Shown: in pieces, positions 38,593-48,475 of the stretch
How positions within the stretch are numbered: position 1 is the stretch's first letter
Layout of the letters: each line of letters opens with the position of its first letter
Source of the DNA: Oscillatoriaceae cyanobacterium Prado104
Lineage (GTDB): Bacteria > Cyanobacteriota > Cyanobacteriia > Cyanobacteriales > Microcoleaceae
Assembly: GCA_025454405.1 (NCBI GenBank)
Contig: JALOON010000039.1
Coordinates: 1 to 63,634, forward strand
Direction of reading: 5' to 3'
DNA length: 63,634 bases
Position numbers and translations under genes: made by a program
Notes under the pieces: model-generated
The model's database searches: none
What the model was told of the DNA's origin: nothing
Seen by the model: the letters and a program-made list of their open reading frames with translations, nothing else

Positions 38593-39246
38593 TTAAAGAT
38601 TGCTGTTGTTAGATCGCAAATATTGTTTCCATTCCTTTGCTGCTGCTAGCGGCTGAGGGACTTTCAGAAATTCTGCCAACATATCGATATCGAGTTCAGG
38701 CAATAATTCGCTTTTTGTAATTAGTTCGTAACCGCAGTTTGACACAAATTCAACCGGAATTTCTTCGCGCAAATGGTAGATAGCAAATCGGTCATTGCAC
38801 CAGAACCAAACTTCTTGCACGTTCAACCTTCTATACAATTCCAGTGTATTGATGCTGCCGCTGGTAACAATTACTTCAATTGCCAAATCGGGAAATTCTC
38901 GATCCGTGCCAATACAGTAAGCTTCATCCGGTTCCGTACCTCCTCTTTTTTTTTCTTGTCGAAGAGTTGTCGAACCAAAAGGAAAATACTCGATGTCAGC
39001 TTCTACAAAATAAATAAGCAGCAAGTCGCCAATGCGAGTTTTTCTACTTTCATGGCGGCGAGAAGGTGACATAATTTCCAAAACTCCATCTAAAAAAGTA
39101 ACTCGATATCCCGCAGCATCTCCAATCCGTTCCAGCAGTGTTTCGTATTGTTCCCAGCTAACGCTATCTGTGATGTAGCGCTCTTCAGTATCTTGGTGTT
39201 GCAGTGCTTGTTCCTGAAGCAGGTTATTCAGCTCGATCGTTAGCAT
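38593..39246 (-). CDS. Uma2 family (DUF820) endonuclease-like protein
   Basis: 217 residues. A third subgroup: SVSWEQYETLLERIGDAAGYRVTFLDGVLEIMSPS at the N-terminus; core FPDLAIEVIVTSGS with ELYRRLNVQEVWFW. The usual Lys of the active site is replaced by the LELYRRL stretch, as is common in this subgroup. Predicted PD-(D/E)XK fold; role unknown. Confidence 0.85.
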   Translation of the reverse strand: MLTIELNNLLQEQALQHQDTEERYITDSVSWEQYETLLERIGDAAGYRVTFLDGVLEIMSPSRRHESRKTRIGDLLLIYFVEADIEYFPFGSTTLRQEKKRGGTEPDEAYCIGTDREFPDLAIEVIVTSGSINTLELYRRLNVQEVWFWCNDRFAIYHLREEIPVEFVSNCGYELITKSELLPELDIDMLAEFLKVPQPLAAAKEWKQYLRSNNSNL

Positions 39247-39335
39247 CTATCTTACCCCCTTACAAGTTGTTTTGATTTTAGCTCTTTCAGATCGAGCTTT
39301 AATTATAATGTGACATTTCTTTGTTGGCACGAACC

Positions 39336-41150
39336 TTATTCCCAATCAAATTTCTTCCTCAAATATTCTTCTAACTGTTGGTTGTAAGGTTGAAAATAAT
39401 CCCTCAACAAGTTGCGCATCGATTGACTTACCGGGCGATAAAAACCGGGATTGGCATTTTGATATTCAGGTAGTTGATAATCTGGTAACTCTAAAAACTC
39501 TAAAACCTCCTTGACAGTCTGGCCCGGATTCGCATAAAAATCTTCGCTTTTCAAAACTAACAACTGTTCGGGATGAAAGAAACCCATCCAGTTTTCTATA
39601 AATTCTACATATATACCGCGAGCTATATAATTGCCCGGTTCTTCACCGATGATGTTCTCTGGATTTTGATTCAAGCGTTCAATTTCATCGCCAATTGCCC
39701 GATCGAACGATCGCGATTCCCAATTCAAATCGACCAAGCGATAGTAATGAGAAATCGCCCGATCGACCGGATTTCTCAGCAGTACAATTAGCTTAACTTG
39801 GGGGAACTTCTTGCGCAAGCGTTGCGGTGCTTCCCGACAGTCAAAATAGCTCGGACTTGCCTCACCCGTCAGAAATTGCTCTCCTTCCGGCAACTGCGGG
39901 AAGTGCGCCAAATACCAACCAATTCCCCTGTCAAAGTGCCAAGAGAAAAAATCCATCTCCTTTTTAATCGGTGTCAAAATTTGCGGGTGTTTTGCCAAAT
40001 AACTGTACAGGGAAGTCGTGCCACACCGCTGAGAACCTATAATTATAAAATCGGGAGATTCTATAGATTTTAAGTCCCAATCCTGCCCGGCAAACCTCTT
40101 GCCCCCGCTCTTATCGATCGAAGATGCCACAGTTTGGTTGTAACTGGCAGTTTTATAGAATTGAATTGCCTCTGGAATTCTATCTCTTCTCGTCAAAGCT
40201 TCCCCTACATTCAGATAAGGCCAAAAAGCATCTGGTTTAGCCCTCACAAGTTTGCGGTACAAAATTTCAATTTTCTCTAGCTTGTCTTGTTCGGTGGCAA
40301 CTTCCCACAAATTGTAATAAAACCACCAAGGAAAATCGGGATTTATTTGGATTGCTGTAAAAAATGCCTCCATCGCTTCTTCCTGATATTTTTGGTTGCT
40401 CAAAACAGCACCTAAATTGTAATAAGACCAGCAATCATCCGGTTTGGAGGTGACTGTGGCGCGAGCTGATGCCAACGCGCGATCGCACTTTTCCTGTTCT
40501 TTTTGCAACTCTTCTAATTGGGCTAAAACACTGTAGTAATCGGGAAATAATGTTAATAATAAATTGCTAACCATCAGCGCAGTTTGAGGGCGGTGGTAGC
40601 GCGCTAAATTATTTACTATATCCAAACATAAATCTAATTTTTCTGGCGTTACTTGCAATTTACCCGCTGCTAGCACCGCTCCTAAATCCGATGTTGTCTG
40701 CCCCAGAACGTATCCCAACTTCACGTAAATTCCCGGCAAATCTCGATCGAGTTGCACGGCTTGTAAATACGCAACAATCGCTTCATCAGGCTGTTTTAAT
40801 TTAGTTAAAGCATCGCCAAAGTTGCAGAAAGACCAAGCAAAATCCGATTTAAGTGCGATCGCGCAGCGGTAAGCATCGGCAGATTTCTGCCAGCGTTCCA
40901 GTTTCAGAAAAGCATCACCTAAATTGTGATAAGACCATGAAAAATTGGGATTTAACTCAATAGCTTTTTCGTAAACCTCAACAGCGCGATCCCACCATTC
41001 AAGTTTCAGATAAACATCGCCCAAAGCGTGATAAGCCCAAGGAAAATTGGGATGTTCGGCAATCTCCAGTTTGTAAGCATCAATAGCTTCGGCAAATCGG
41101 CCGTTTTTTTGCAGCATATTACCCAAAACGTAATCGTCATTATTCGGCAT
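39336..41150 (-). CDS. TPR repeat - sulfotransferase fusion
   Basis: 604 residues from MPNNDDYVLG, with GGAG six bases before the ATG. Residues about 1-340 are TPR units (WAYHALGDVYLKLEWWDRAVEVYEKAIELNP). Residues about 363-603 are a sulfotransferase: PAPS 5'-phosphosulfate loop IGSQRCGTTSLYSYLAKHP, then EKEMDFF-like segment, and 3'-phosphate site VKLIVLLRNPVDRAISHYY. It should move sulfate from PAPS to a glycan or protein; the acceptor is unknown. Its start lies 11 bases inside the end of the upstream TPR-methyltransferase-GT61 gene, so translation is probably coupled. Wzc/Wza and cysC at 20-24.5 kb suggest a sulfated surface polymer, which is inference. Confidence 0.9.
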   Translation of the reverse strand: MPNNDDYVLGNMLQKNGRFAEAIDAYKLEIAEHPNFPWAYHALGDVYLKLEWWDRAVEVYEKAIELNPNFSWSYHNLGDAFLKLERWQKSADAYRCAIALKSDFAWSFCNFGDALTKLKQPDEAIVAYLQAVQLDRDLPGIYVKLGYVLGQTTSDLGAVLAAGKLQVTPEKLDLCLDIVNNLARYHRPQTALMVSNLLLTLFPDYYSVLAQLEELQKEQEKCDRALASARATVTSKPDDCWSYYNLGAVLSNQKYQEEAMEAFFTAIQINPDFPWWFYYNLWEVATEQDKLEKIEILYRKLVRAKPDAFWPYLNVGEALTRRDRIPEAIQFYKTASYNQTVASSIDKSGGKRFAGQDWDLKSIESPDFIIIGSQRCGTTSLYSYLAKHPQILTPIKKEMDFFSWHFDRGIGWYLAHFPQLPEGEQFLTGEASPSYFDCREAPQRLRKKFPQVKLIVLLRNPVDRAISHYYRLVDLNWESRSFDRAIGDEIERLNQNPENIIGEEPGNYIARGIYVEFIENWMGFFHPEQLLVLKSEDFYANPGQTVKEVLEFLELPDYQLPEYQNANPGFYRPVSQSMRNLLRDYFQPYNQQLEEYLRKKFDWE

Positions 41151-44100
41151 ACAAAACTCCAGCAATGTTCATTAACTTTTCTAGCATTTTTACATCCACG
41201 ATCGTATTTTTATGTAGCGGTCTACCATGCGTTACATCATCGCTCATCTCCCCTATTAAATAGTAGTGCTCCAAACCGCATAAATTGCTAATCATCCAAT
41301 AACAATACGGCACGTAAATCGGAGAAAAAATTTCAATTACCTTAGTTCCCGGAGTGCAAAAAACTAGATTGGTCAACCCAGCGCCGTGAGGCGCTACAAC
41401 AACTTTAGCGGCAGCCAAACACGCTGCTTGTTCGGCCACCGACATCGTTTCTAACTTGACTGTGCAAAAGCCAAAGGTTTCTAAAAAACTGATTATCTCA
41501 TCTTCGTTGACAATTCGCCTGTAGGATGCTTGTTGGCGGCTGATATAAATTCGCTCTGCATAATTTGTATTTGATTTTGTATTTAACGGTTGTTTTTGGT
41601 TTAAAAACACCTGTTTGAGATATTCGCATTTCCACTTTGACACCGCACCGCATCCGTCGTAATAAATTGACGGAACAATTAACTTATCTGCAGTAATATG
41701 CAATTTGCAGCGACTTTCGATAATTTTATCTCGTTCGATTCCTAAAGTATTTAAAGTTTCCGTTTGATAGGCAGCATCGCCGGCGTTGACCACAAACTTA
41801 TCTATAGTATTCATTAATCCGCTGCGCTGCAACAAATCGAACCGCGTAATTACATCAAACATCCAGTGAAAATAAGCTGCCCCTCCCCAGCGCGCCGATA
41901 AAAAAGCGACTGTACCGTCGATATGTTCCGCAGGAGGCAATTTGTCGGAGGTGATAATTAATTCAGAACAGCCCATCGAGATCTCGCTAACCAATTTATT
42001 ATCTGAAGTAATGGCAGCGGTTGTAACCACGTCAGCCCAAGCTCTTCCCTGTGCCATTATAGCAACAAAAGCTTTGCGGAAATGCATTGTATCTTCCCAA
42101 AATCTCATGTTGTTGGTTTCGATCGTTTTGGAAGCTGATAACTTAATTTGATTGACGGGATGGATGTCAATGCAGGTGATGTGGGGGCTAGCCTCTGCAG
42201 CCACAGTCAAATCTTCGGTAAACCCGCAGTATTTTTGGAGAACATTTAAGGGCAATATTTGATTGCTGAATTTTCCCCGATCGTCCTCATCTACTTCTCC
42301 TAACTGTTCTAAAGCATAACCGATTTTCTCGTAAACTTCAAACAAATCCGGTTGAATTTGCAGCGCTTGCACCAAACAAGGTACTGCCGCTTGCCATTGC
42401 TGTTGGGCGATTAAAGTCAAACCCAATCCTTCGTAACACCAACAGGATTTTGGCTCTAGATTGATGCCTTGTTCGTAAATCGATCGCGCTTTCTCCAATT
42501 CTCCTTGATTTCGCAGCGCCTCGCCAAATTTTTTGTACAGCCAACTTTCATTGGGTGCTAATTCCACAGCGCGTCCGAAAGCCGCAGCAGCTTCCGACCA
42601 ATTTTCTTGCAATTCCAGCACTTCACCCAAACTATGGTACAGCCAACAATCATCGGGATTGAGTTCAATAGCTTTGCGATAAGCTGCCGCTGATTCCTCC
42701 CAATTTTCGAGTTGTTTCAAAGCCCTGCCCAGTCGATCGTAAGACCAACAAAAATCGGGATTTAGTTCGATTAATTTGCGGTAAGCAACAACAGCTTCCT
42801 CCCACTCGGAAAGTTCTGCCAGGGCATCGCCCAAATTGCTGTAACTCCAACAAAAATCTGGGTTTAATTCAATAGCTTTGCGGTAAGCAGCGACGGCATC
42901 GCCGTGTTTTTCAACTGCCTGCAAACTTTCTCCCAAAAAGTGGTAAGGCCAACTAAAATTAGAGTTGAGTTCGATCGCCTGCCGGTAAGCAGCCGCCGCT
43001 TCATCGAACAGTTCTTTTTTCTGCAAAACTTTACCCAACTTGTGGTAAGATAAAGAGTTACCTGACTGAATTTTAATTGCTGTTTGATAGCGTTCGATCG
43101 CCGCATCCACATAACCCGCATTCAACGCGGCATCTCCCAACTTTTCCCAACCCAAAGCCCAGAGATTTTGTTCGGCACCCAAACTTCGATTGTCTGTTTT
43201 TTTGACAATCAGTTGATAGCCTTTGTGAACTACTTCTAACTGACTGCCAAACATCTCCAAAAAAACATCAATTCCGATTTTCGTATCATCCTCCGGGCTG
43301 TCGGGGAAAGTAAATTCGTAATCGTCAAAAATCATCAATCCCCCAACCTTTACCAACCGCCAAGATAAAATCGCATCTTGCAAAGCGCTAGTAGGTTTGT
43401 GACAGCCGTCAACATAGGAAATATCGTAAAAATCGGAAGCTAAAGTTACTAGCAAATCCTGAGAGTAACCCTCCAGTTCAATTACCTTATCTGCCACTCC
43501 CGTTTTCGCAATATTTCCCTTAAAATGCTCTTGGAAGTACAAATCGATGCAAGTAATCTTTGCCGTCGGATGGGTTAAAATATTGTCCAGCAGCCAGCAA
43601 GCCGACATTCCTTGAAAACTGCCGATTTCCACTACTTGAAATTCCGGCTTTCCCGCAAACTGCTGCAAGTGTTTTTGCCAAATCGGGATGTTGTGCGTGA
43701 ACCAATCTTGGGTAAATTGATAATTTTTTGCCCGACACTCCGGCCAACCTCTCAACTCGCTAGCTTTTTGGTGGCAAACAATTGCCTCTGCCAATTCCCC
43801 TAATTGCGGTAAAATATTGCCTAAATCGTTGTAGGCTCCAGAATTATTCGGATCGATTTCAATTTGGCGGCGGCAAGCAACAATTTGCGCGTCTAAATCC
43901 TGTTTATTTGCCAAAACTTCATCGAATTCTGCAGCAACTCCCGCAGCATTTGGTTCGATTTGCAGCGCCATTCGATAAAATACGATCGCCCCTTCAAGCT
44001 GCTTTTGTTTGGCCAAACTCCTGGCTAAATTTAGGTAAAATTCGGCTCCCTCCGTCTCAATTTTTAACAAATCGTGATAACTTTTGCCATTTTCCAATAG

Positions 44101-45249
44101 CTCGATCGCTTGACAGTAATTCTGAATTGTACTGTCAAAACCCGATGCACTTCGCTGCCGCAAAGCATATCCCAATCTGATGTTAATTCCAGTTAAATTA
44201 GGATCGAGTTTAATTGCTTGCAGGAAAGCAGCAACGGATTCGTCCCAAGATTTTTCGCAGGTTAAAGCAATGCCCAAATTGCAGTAAAACCAAGGAATTT
44301 CGGGATTGAGTTCGATCGCCCTGCGGTAGCAAGTAACAGCTTCTCCCCACTTTCCTTTTTGTGCCAAAGCTTCCCCTAAATAATTGTGCGCCCAAGCGGA
44401 ACGATCGTTAATTTCCAGAGTCTGAAGGTAACATTTAATTGCCTCATCTAACTCGCCCTTTTGCATCCAAACACCGCCCAAACCCAGCCAAGCGCGAGCG
44501 TAATTGGGATTGAGTTCGAGGCTTTTGCTATAGCAGTCGATCGCCCGTTCTAATTCTCCTTTTGCCGCCCAAACTTTCCCCAAACTGTGGTAAGATTCAA
44601 AAGAATTGGGAGAGATTTTCAGGGATGTTTCGTAATTAGCGATCGCCTCATCCGTTCGCTTTTCAATTACCAACACTTCCGCCAAATTGTGATAAGCGAT
44701 TGCCAAATCTGGGTTGAGTTTAATTGCCCGATCGTAACATTCGATCGCCTGCTGAATTTTGCTAAATTCTGCCAAATGATTTCCCAAAGTTAAATATTCA
44801 TCAGCCGTCGCCCAATTCGGCTCGATCGCGCAAGCTCGATACCAAAATTCTGTCGCAGTTTCTCGCTTTTCCAACTGCGTCCAAACCCTCGCCAACTGCC
44901 GGCAAGCAGCAGCAAAATTCGGCGCTAGCGAAAGCGCTTTTTCATAAGCCGAGATCGCCTTTTCCCAGCGCCTTTCTTGAAAATATAAATTACCGAGATT
45001 GGCGTAAGCTTCCGGCAAATTTTCATTGCGATCGATCGCAGCTTCGTACCACTGTTTCGCTTGCTCTCTTTCACCCCGCAACTGCATCACCTTTCCCAAA
45101 GTTTGGCAAGCTACCGCCAAATTAGGTTCTATTTTCAGTGCCGACTCGCAAGCAGCAACCGCTTCATTTAGCCTACCCTCAGCTAAATAAACTTCTGCTT
45201 GCCTGTTATAATCTATTGCTGTTTTTTCCATACTTTCAGTCCGGGACAT
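41140..45249 (-). CDS. TPR - methyltransferase - TPR - GT61 glycosyltransferase fusion
   Basis: 1369 residues from MSRTESMEKT (ATG; a TTG five codons upstream or an ATG six codons downstream are alternatives). Order: about 12 TPR units (to ~495), class I methyltransferase (about 516-675; VVEIGSFQGMSACWLLDNIL is the SAM loop, then CIDLYFQEH, YVDGCHKP, GGLMIFDDYEF, as in the Methyltransf_24 family), a second TPR block (about 697-990), then a GT61/DUF563 glycosyltransferase (about 1013-1367; FHWMFDVITRFDLL, IYISRQQASYRRIVNE, VVAPHGAGLTNLVF, KVIEIFSP). Probably a cytosolic glycan-building protein with TPRs as scaffold. It follows the TPR-GT61 gene by 22 bases and overlaps the sulfotransferase gene. 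Confidence 0.9.
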   Translation of the reverse strand: MSRTESMEKTAIDYNRQAEVYLAEGRLNEAVAACESALKIEPNLAVACQTLGKVMQLRGEREQAKQWYEAAIDRNENLPEAYANLGNLYFQERRWEKAISAYEKALSLAPNFAAACRQLARVWTQLEKRETATEFWYRACAIEPNWATADEYLTLGNHLAEFSKIQQAIECYDRAIKLNPDLAIAYHNLAEVLVIEKRTDEAIANYETSLKISPNSFESYHSLGKVWAAKGELERAIDCYSKSLELNPNYARAWLGLGGVWMQKGELDEAIKCYLQTLEINDRSAWAHNYLGEALAQKGKWGEAVTCYRRAIELNPEIPWFYCNLGIALTCEKSWDESVAAFLQAIKLDPNLTGINIRLGYALRQRSASGFDSTIQNYCQAIELLENGKSYHDLLKIETEGAEFYLNLARSLAKQKQLEGAIVFYRMALQIEPNAAGVAAEFDEVLANKQDLDAQIVACRRQIEIDPNNSGAYNDLGNILPQLGELAEAIVCHQKASELRGWPECRAKNYQFTQDWFTHNIPIWQKHLQQFAGKPEFQVVEIGSFQGMSACWLLDNILTHPTAKITCIDLYFQEHFKGNIAKTGVADKVIELEGYSQDLLVTLASDFYDISYVDGCHKPTSALQDAILSWRLVKVGGLMIFDDYEFTFPDSPEDDTKIGIDVFLEMFGSQLEVVHKGYQLIVKKTDNRSLGAEQNLWALGWEKLGDAALNAGYVDAAIERYQTAIKIQSGNSLSYHKLGKVLQKKELFDEAAAAYRQAIELNSNFSWPYHFLGESLQAVEKHGDAVAAYRKAIELNPDFCWSYSNLGDALAELSEWEEAVVAYRKLIELNPDFCWSYDRLGRALKQLENWEESAAAYRKAIELNPDDCWLYHSLGEVLELQENWSEAAAAFGRAVELAPNESWLYKKFGEALRNQGELEKARSIYEQGINLEPKSCWCYEGLGLTLIAQQQWQAAVPCLVQALQIQPDLFEVYEKIGYALEQLGEVDEDDRGKFSNQILPLNVLQKYCGFTEDLTVAAEASPHITCIDIHPVNQIKLSASKTIETNNMRFWEDTMHFRKAFVAIMAQGRAWADVVTTAAITSDNKLVSEISMGCSELIITSDKLPPAEHIDGTVAFLSARWGGAAYFHWMFDVITRFDLLQRSGLMNTIDKFVVNAGDAAYQTETLNTLGIERDKIIESRCKLHITADKLIVPSIYYDGCGAVSKWKCEYLKQVFLNQKQPLNTKSNTNYAERIYISRQQASYRRIVNEDEIISFLETFGFCTVKLETMSVAEQAACLAAAKVVVAPHGAGLTNLVFCTPGTKVIEIFSPIYVPYCYWMISNLCGLEHYYLIGEMSDDVTHGRPLHKNTIVDVKMLEKLMNIAGVLYAE

Positions 45250-45271
45250 AATATCAACTTTCAACTCTAAG

Positions 45272-48193
45272 TCATGTCAAACCAACCACTTTCAGCATTT
45301 TTTCGATCGAACTCACGTTCGCCAAAATATCCTCAGTCAACGAATTCTGATACATCAACTCTCTAATAGGATAGCACTCAAAGGCTTCACCAGTTAAAAA
45401 GTAATGTTCCAATTGCAAATATTGACTGATTCCCCAATAATAATGGCTGATATAGTGAGGCGACACCAACTCAATTATTTTAGTTCCCGGCTGGCAAAAT
45501 ACCGTATTTGTCAGCCCGCTACCGTGGGCGGCAACAATTGCCTCAGCACCTGCAAAACAAGCTATTTGTTCCTCCAAAGACATCAACTCCGGCAAAATAG
45601 AAACAAAGCCAAATTTAGCCAATACCTCAACTACATCTTCCTCGTTTAAAACCCTGCGGTATCTAGCTTTGCTGCGACTGATATAAATGCGTTTTGGAAA
45701 ATTAGATCGCCCGCCACTTCCCGGCAAAAACTCCCGCCGCAAAAAGTCGATCGCCCACCCAGAAGGCCAACCCAAATAACCGGGAAAAGACGGTACAATT
45801 AATTCATCAGCCCGCAGGTGAGTCGCGCGATCGCTCTCCAACACCTTAGCCTCAGGAATCCCCAAAACCCTCAAACTTTCCCGCTGAAAATCATGCTGGT
45901 AACTATTCACCAAAAACCCATCTATTTCCCCCAAATCCCAGCCGCTGCGCCGCAGCAATTCGATTCGTGGCAAAACATCAACCATCCAGTGAAAATAAAC
46001 ATTACCCGACAAACCGGAAAGCACCGCCACCTTGCCCTGAATTTTCTGTAAAGGCGGCAGCGATTCTAACTGAAAAACGCTGTGCTTTCTGACATCATGT
46101 TTCTCGCAACCCGGCAAAAATCCCGGATAATCTCTCGACAGATCTGCCAGCAAATAATTATCAGGAGAAATTACCGCGATCGCCTTGCAAATCAGCCAAT
46201 AATTTTCCTGCGGTACGATCCAAACCCGCCCTTGGGGAATCCTAGCTACAAAAGTTTTTGGTTCTGCTACAGGCAGCGGTTGCGAGTTAGACAAACGGCA
46301 AACTCCCCAACCCAAATGCACCGGATCGAACCACTTACCAATGCGCTGCAAACACCGCCCGCAAGTCAACCCCCCGCACTCGAAATCGTCATCCTCCGAG
46401 TTATTAATCAACGGACGATCGGGAATAATTTCAGTTCGATGCTTGCCAGATTGCCAAACTATTTCTACATAATTTCCCGCAGTTAAATTAGCATTAACCA
46501 ACCAATCCCAAGTCGATAAATAAATGCCTTGAGGCAGTGCGATCAAACTGCGATTTGACTCAACAAAATTAGCCTGTCCCCACAGTTTCAGATTGCCATT
46601 GTCGCGCGATTGCAACTCTAAAACCTTGCTGTAACAATCGATCGCCCGTTTCCAATAACCTTGTTTTTCCAGAACTTTTGCCAAGTCAAAATAAACCTGC
46701 AGGCGATCGGGCTCAAGTGTCAAAGCCATGCGATAAACTGCCACAGCCGCGCTCGATCGTTGCTGCCGCGCCAAACAGTTTCCCAACCGCCAATAAAGTT
46801 CTGCATTTTGCGGCTGAATTTGCAAAGCTTTTTGATAGTAAGCTGCTGCCGATTCAAATCCGCCGTACTCTGCCAAAGCATTCCCCAAATGCCCATAAAT
46901 CTCTGCTAAATAACCGCAAATTTCAGCAATTGGTAATGGGGAATCGGGAATTGGGAATTGGGAATTGGGCATCGGGCATTGGGCATCGGGCATTGAATCG
47001 AGGGATGGGGCATTAGTAATTAATTTTCCTTCTTCCTTCTTCCTTCTTCCTGTTTCTTTATCCTGACTAGCATCCACTACATTCGGTACTAACCGCGCAC
47101 TCGCCAACAACCCATCCCCTACATCCGCTACCACATCCGTTGCCGAACCTTTTTCCTTCTTCCTTCCAGTCAATGCTTGGAGAAATCGATCGCACGCAGC
47201 AATCGCCATTGACAATTCATCATTTTCCGCAGCAAATTGGCGGCGTTCTGCTAAACGGCAATAGGCCTCAACAAAATCGGGCTTGACAGCGATCGCTCGT
47301 TGAAAATAAGGCATGGCTGCGGCAATTTTGCCCGAAACCATCAAAGAAAAACCCGCGTCTGTATAGGCCGAAATTAAGTGGGGATTCAGTTCGATCGCCC
47401 GATCGAAACAAGCAACTGCCGCCGAATGTTGGCCCTGCATTTGCCAAGCCTTACCCAAATTGCAATGAGCCAAAACCATCTCCGCATCCAATTCAATTGC
47501 TCGCTGGTAAAGTACGATCGCTCTTTCCGGACTTTTGACCGACAATACGTGACCCAAATTATTGTAAAGCGTCGCCCAATCCGGCTGAATCGCGATCGCC
47601 CGCTCGTAAATCTCGATCGCCTCAGCAGCCCTACCTTCCTGAGCCAGCAACGAGCCCAAATTGCTATATGCTTGCACGTAATCCGGCTGCAAGGCAATTA
47701 TTTTTCTGTAGCAGTCCATTGCAGCTTCGATCTGGTTATTTTGGGCCAGAACCATTGCTAGATTGTGGAAAGCAAATAAATAATCAGATTTGAGGGCGAT
47801 CGCCTGGCGGTAGGAGTCGATCGCAGCAGGCAAATTTCCCTGCTGGTGAAACACCTTGCCCAAATTGTAGTGAAGTTCGGCCCAATCCGGCTGCAAAGCC
47901 ACAGCTTGCTGGTAGTGAAAAACCGCCTCATCCAACCAACAATAGTCAGTATAAAGTTGACCCAAATAAGCGTGAGCCAGTACGAACTGCGGCGAAATCT
48001 CCAAAGCTTGCACGAAAGCATCCCTTGCCGCCGTCGGATCGCCCTTCGCTTCCCAAATTTCGCCCAAAGTCGTGTAAGCCGAGGGTGAAAATGGTTGAAG
48101 TTCGATCGCCCTTTGGCAAAGTTCGATCGCCTCAGTTAACTGCCCCCGGTGTAAATAAATTCGAGCTTGCCGGATATATTCTTCAGTGTTCAT
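45272..48193 (-). CDS. TPR - GT61 glycosyltransferase fusion
   Basis: 973 residues from MNTEEYIRQ (ATG; a TTG ten codons upstream is less likely). Residues 1-340 and about 425-535 are TPR units; about 700-965 is a GT61/DUF563 domain (NVYFHWMVDVLPRIELLRRSG, RIYISRSKARYRRVLNEED, IVAAHGSGLTNTVF, GTKIIELVSP). Between the TPR blocks, residues about 343-421 are not TPR: they are low complexity ([29 protein letters not shown]) and coded by dispersed DNA repeats. First gene of a three-gene operon. The GT61 part is the paralogue of that in the next gene. Confidence 0.9.
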   Translation of the reverse strand: MNTEEYIRQARIYLHRGQLTEAIELCQRAIELQPFSPSAYTTLGEIWEAKGDPTAARDAFVQALEISPQFVLAHAYLGQLYTDYCWLDEAVFHYQQAVALQPDWAELHYNLGKVFHQQGNLPAAIDSYRQAIALKSDYLFAFHNLAMVLAQNNQIEAAMDCYRKIIALQPDYVQAYSNLGSLLAQEGRAAEAIEIYERAIAIQPDWATLYNNLGHVLSVKSPERAIVLYQRAIELDAEMVLAHCNLGKAWQMQGQHSAAVACFDRAIELNPHLISAYTDAGFSLMVSGKIAAAMPYFQRAIAVKPDFVEAYCRLAERRQFAAENDELSMAIAACDRFLQALTGRKKEKGSATDVVADVGDGLLASARLVPNVVDASQDKETGRRKKEEGKLITNAPSLDSMPDAQCPMPNSQFPIPDSPLPIAEICGYLAEIYGHLGNALAEYGGFESAAAYYQKALQIQPQNAELYWRLGNCLARQQRSSAAVAVYRMALTLEPDRLQVYFDLAKVLEKQGYWKRAIDCYSKVLELQSRDNGNLKLWGQANFVESNRSLIALPQGIYLSTWDWLVNANLTAGNYVEIVWQSGKHRTEIIPDRPLINNSEDDDFECGGLTCGRCLQRIGKWFDPVHLGWGVCRLSNSQPLPVAEPKTFVARIPQGRVWIVPQENYWLICKAIAVISPDNYLLADLSRDYPGFLPGCEKHDVRKHSVFQLESLPPLQKIQGKVAVLSGLSGNVYFHWMVDVLPRIELLRRSGWDLGEIDGFLVNSYQHDFQRESLRVLGIPEAKVLESDRATHLRADELIVPSFPGYLGWPSGWAIDFLRREFLPGSGGRSNFPKRIYISRSKARYRRVLNEEDVVEVLAKFGFVSILPELMSLEEQIACFAGAEAIVAAHGSGLTNTVFCQPGTKIIELVSPHYISHYYWGISQYLQLEHYFLTGEAFECYPIRELMYQNSLTEDILANVSSIEKMLKVVGLT
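46932..47166 (-). repeat. Intergenic-type repeats embedded in frame in the TPR-GT61 gene
   Basis: 46932-47020 has GGGAATTGGGAATTGGGCAT units and 47026-47056 and 47150-47166 have CTTCTTCC units. The first family otherwise lies between genes at 28113-28160 and 54619-54778; the second is also inside the FAD oxidoreductase gene. The insert sits between two TPR units. Confidence 0.88.
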
Positions 48194-48310
48194 GTTCGCC
48201 CGCTGTTGCGGTTTCTCTAGCAATTATTCAGAAGAAAATAGAAATTCACACTTAAAAATTTTATATTTATCTGGTTCTTATTCATTAGGTTTGTATTGAC
48301 ACTCCCCGTC

Positions 48311-48475
48311 CTATAAGGACGGGGATTCTTTCGTCATGGGGAGCGCAACCGCTTTACCCTCGGAAAGCATCTTGACCCTATGCCCTACGGCTGCAAGTCC
48401 TCTAACTAAGACTACTTGTGCTGCTGCGACATCTCTATCTGTTTGATAGCCGCAATGTCCGCAGCAATGAACTCG
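48311..48475 (-). pseudogene. TnpB (IS200/IS605 family) C-terminal remnant
   Basis: 55 codons in a different frame from the overlapping RTX gene read RVHCCGHCGYQTDRDVAAAQ, then VVLVRGLAAVGHRVKMLSEG, ending KESPSL. This is the zinc-finger/RuvC-III end of a TnpB: CxxC with DRD...AA. A CCCCGTCC/GGACGGGG hairpin (48303-48326) closes the element. All of the TnpB N-terminus is absent. The remnant replaces the original 3' end of the RTX gene. Confidence 0.85.
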
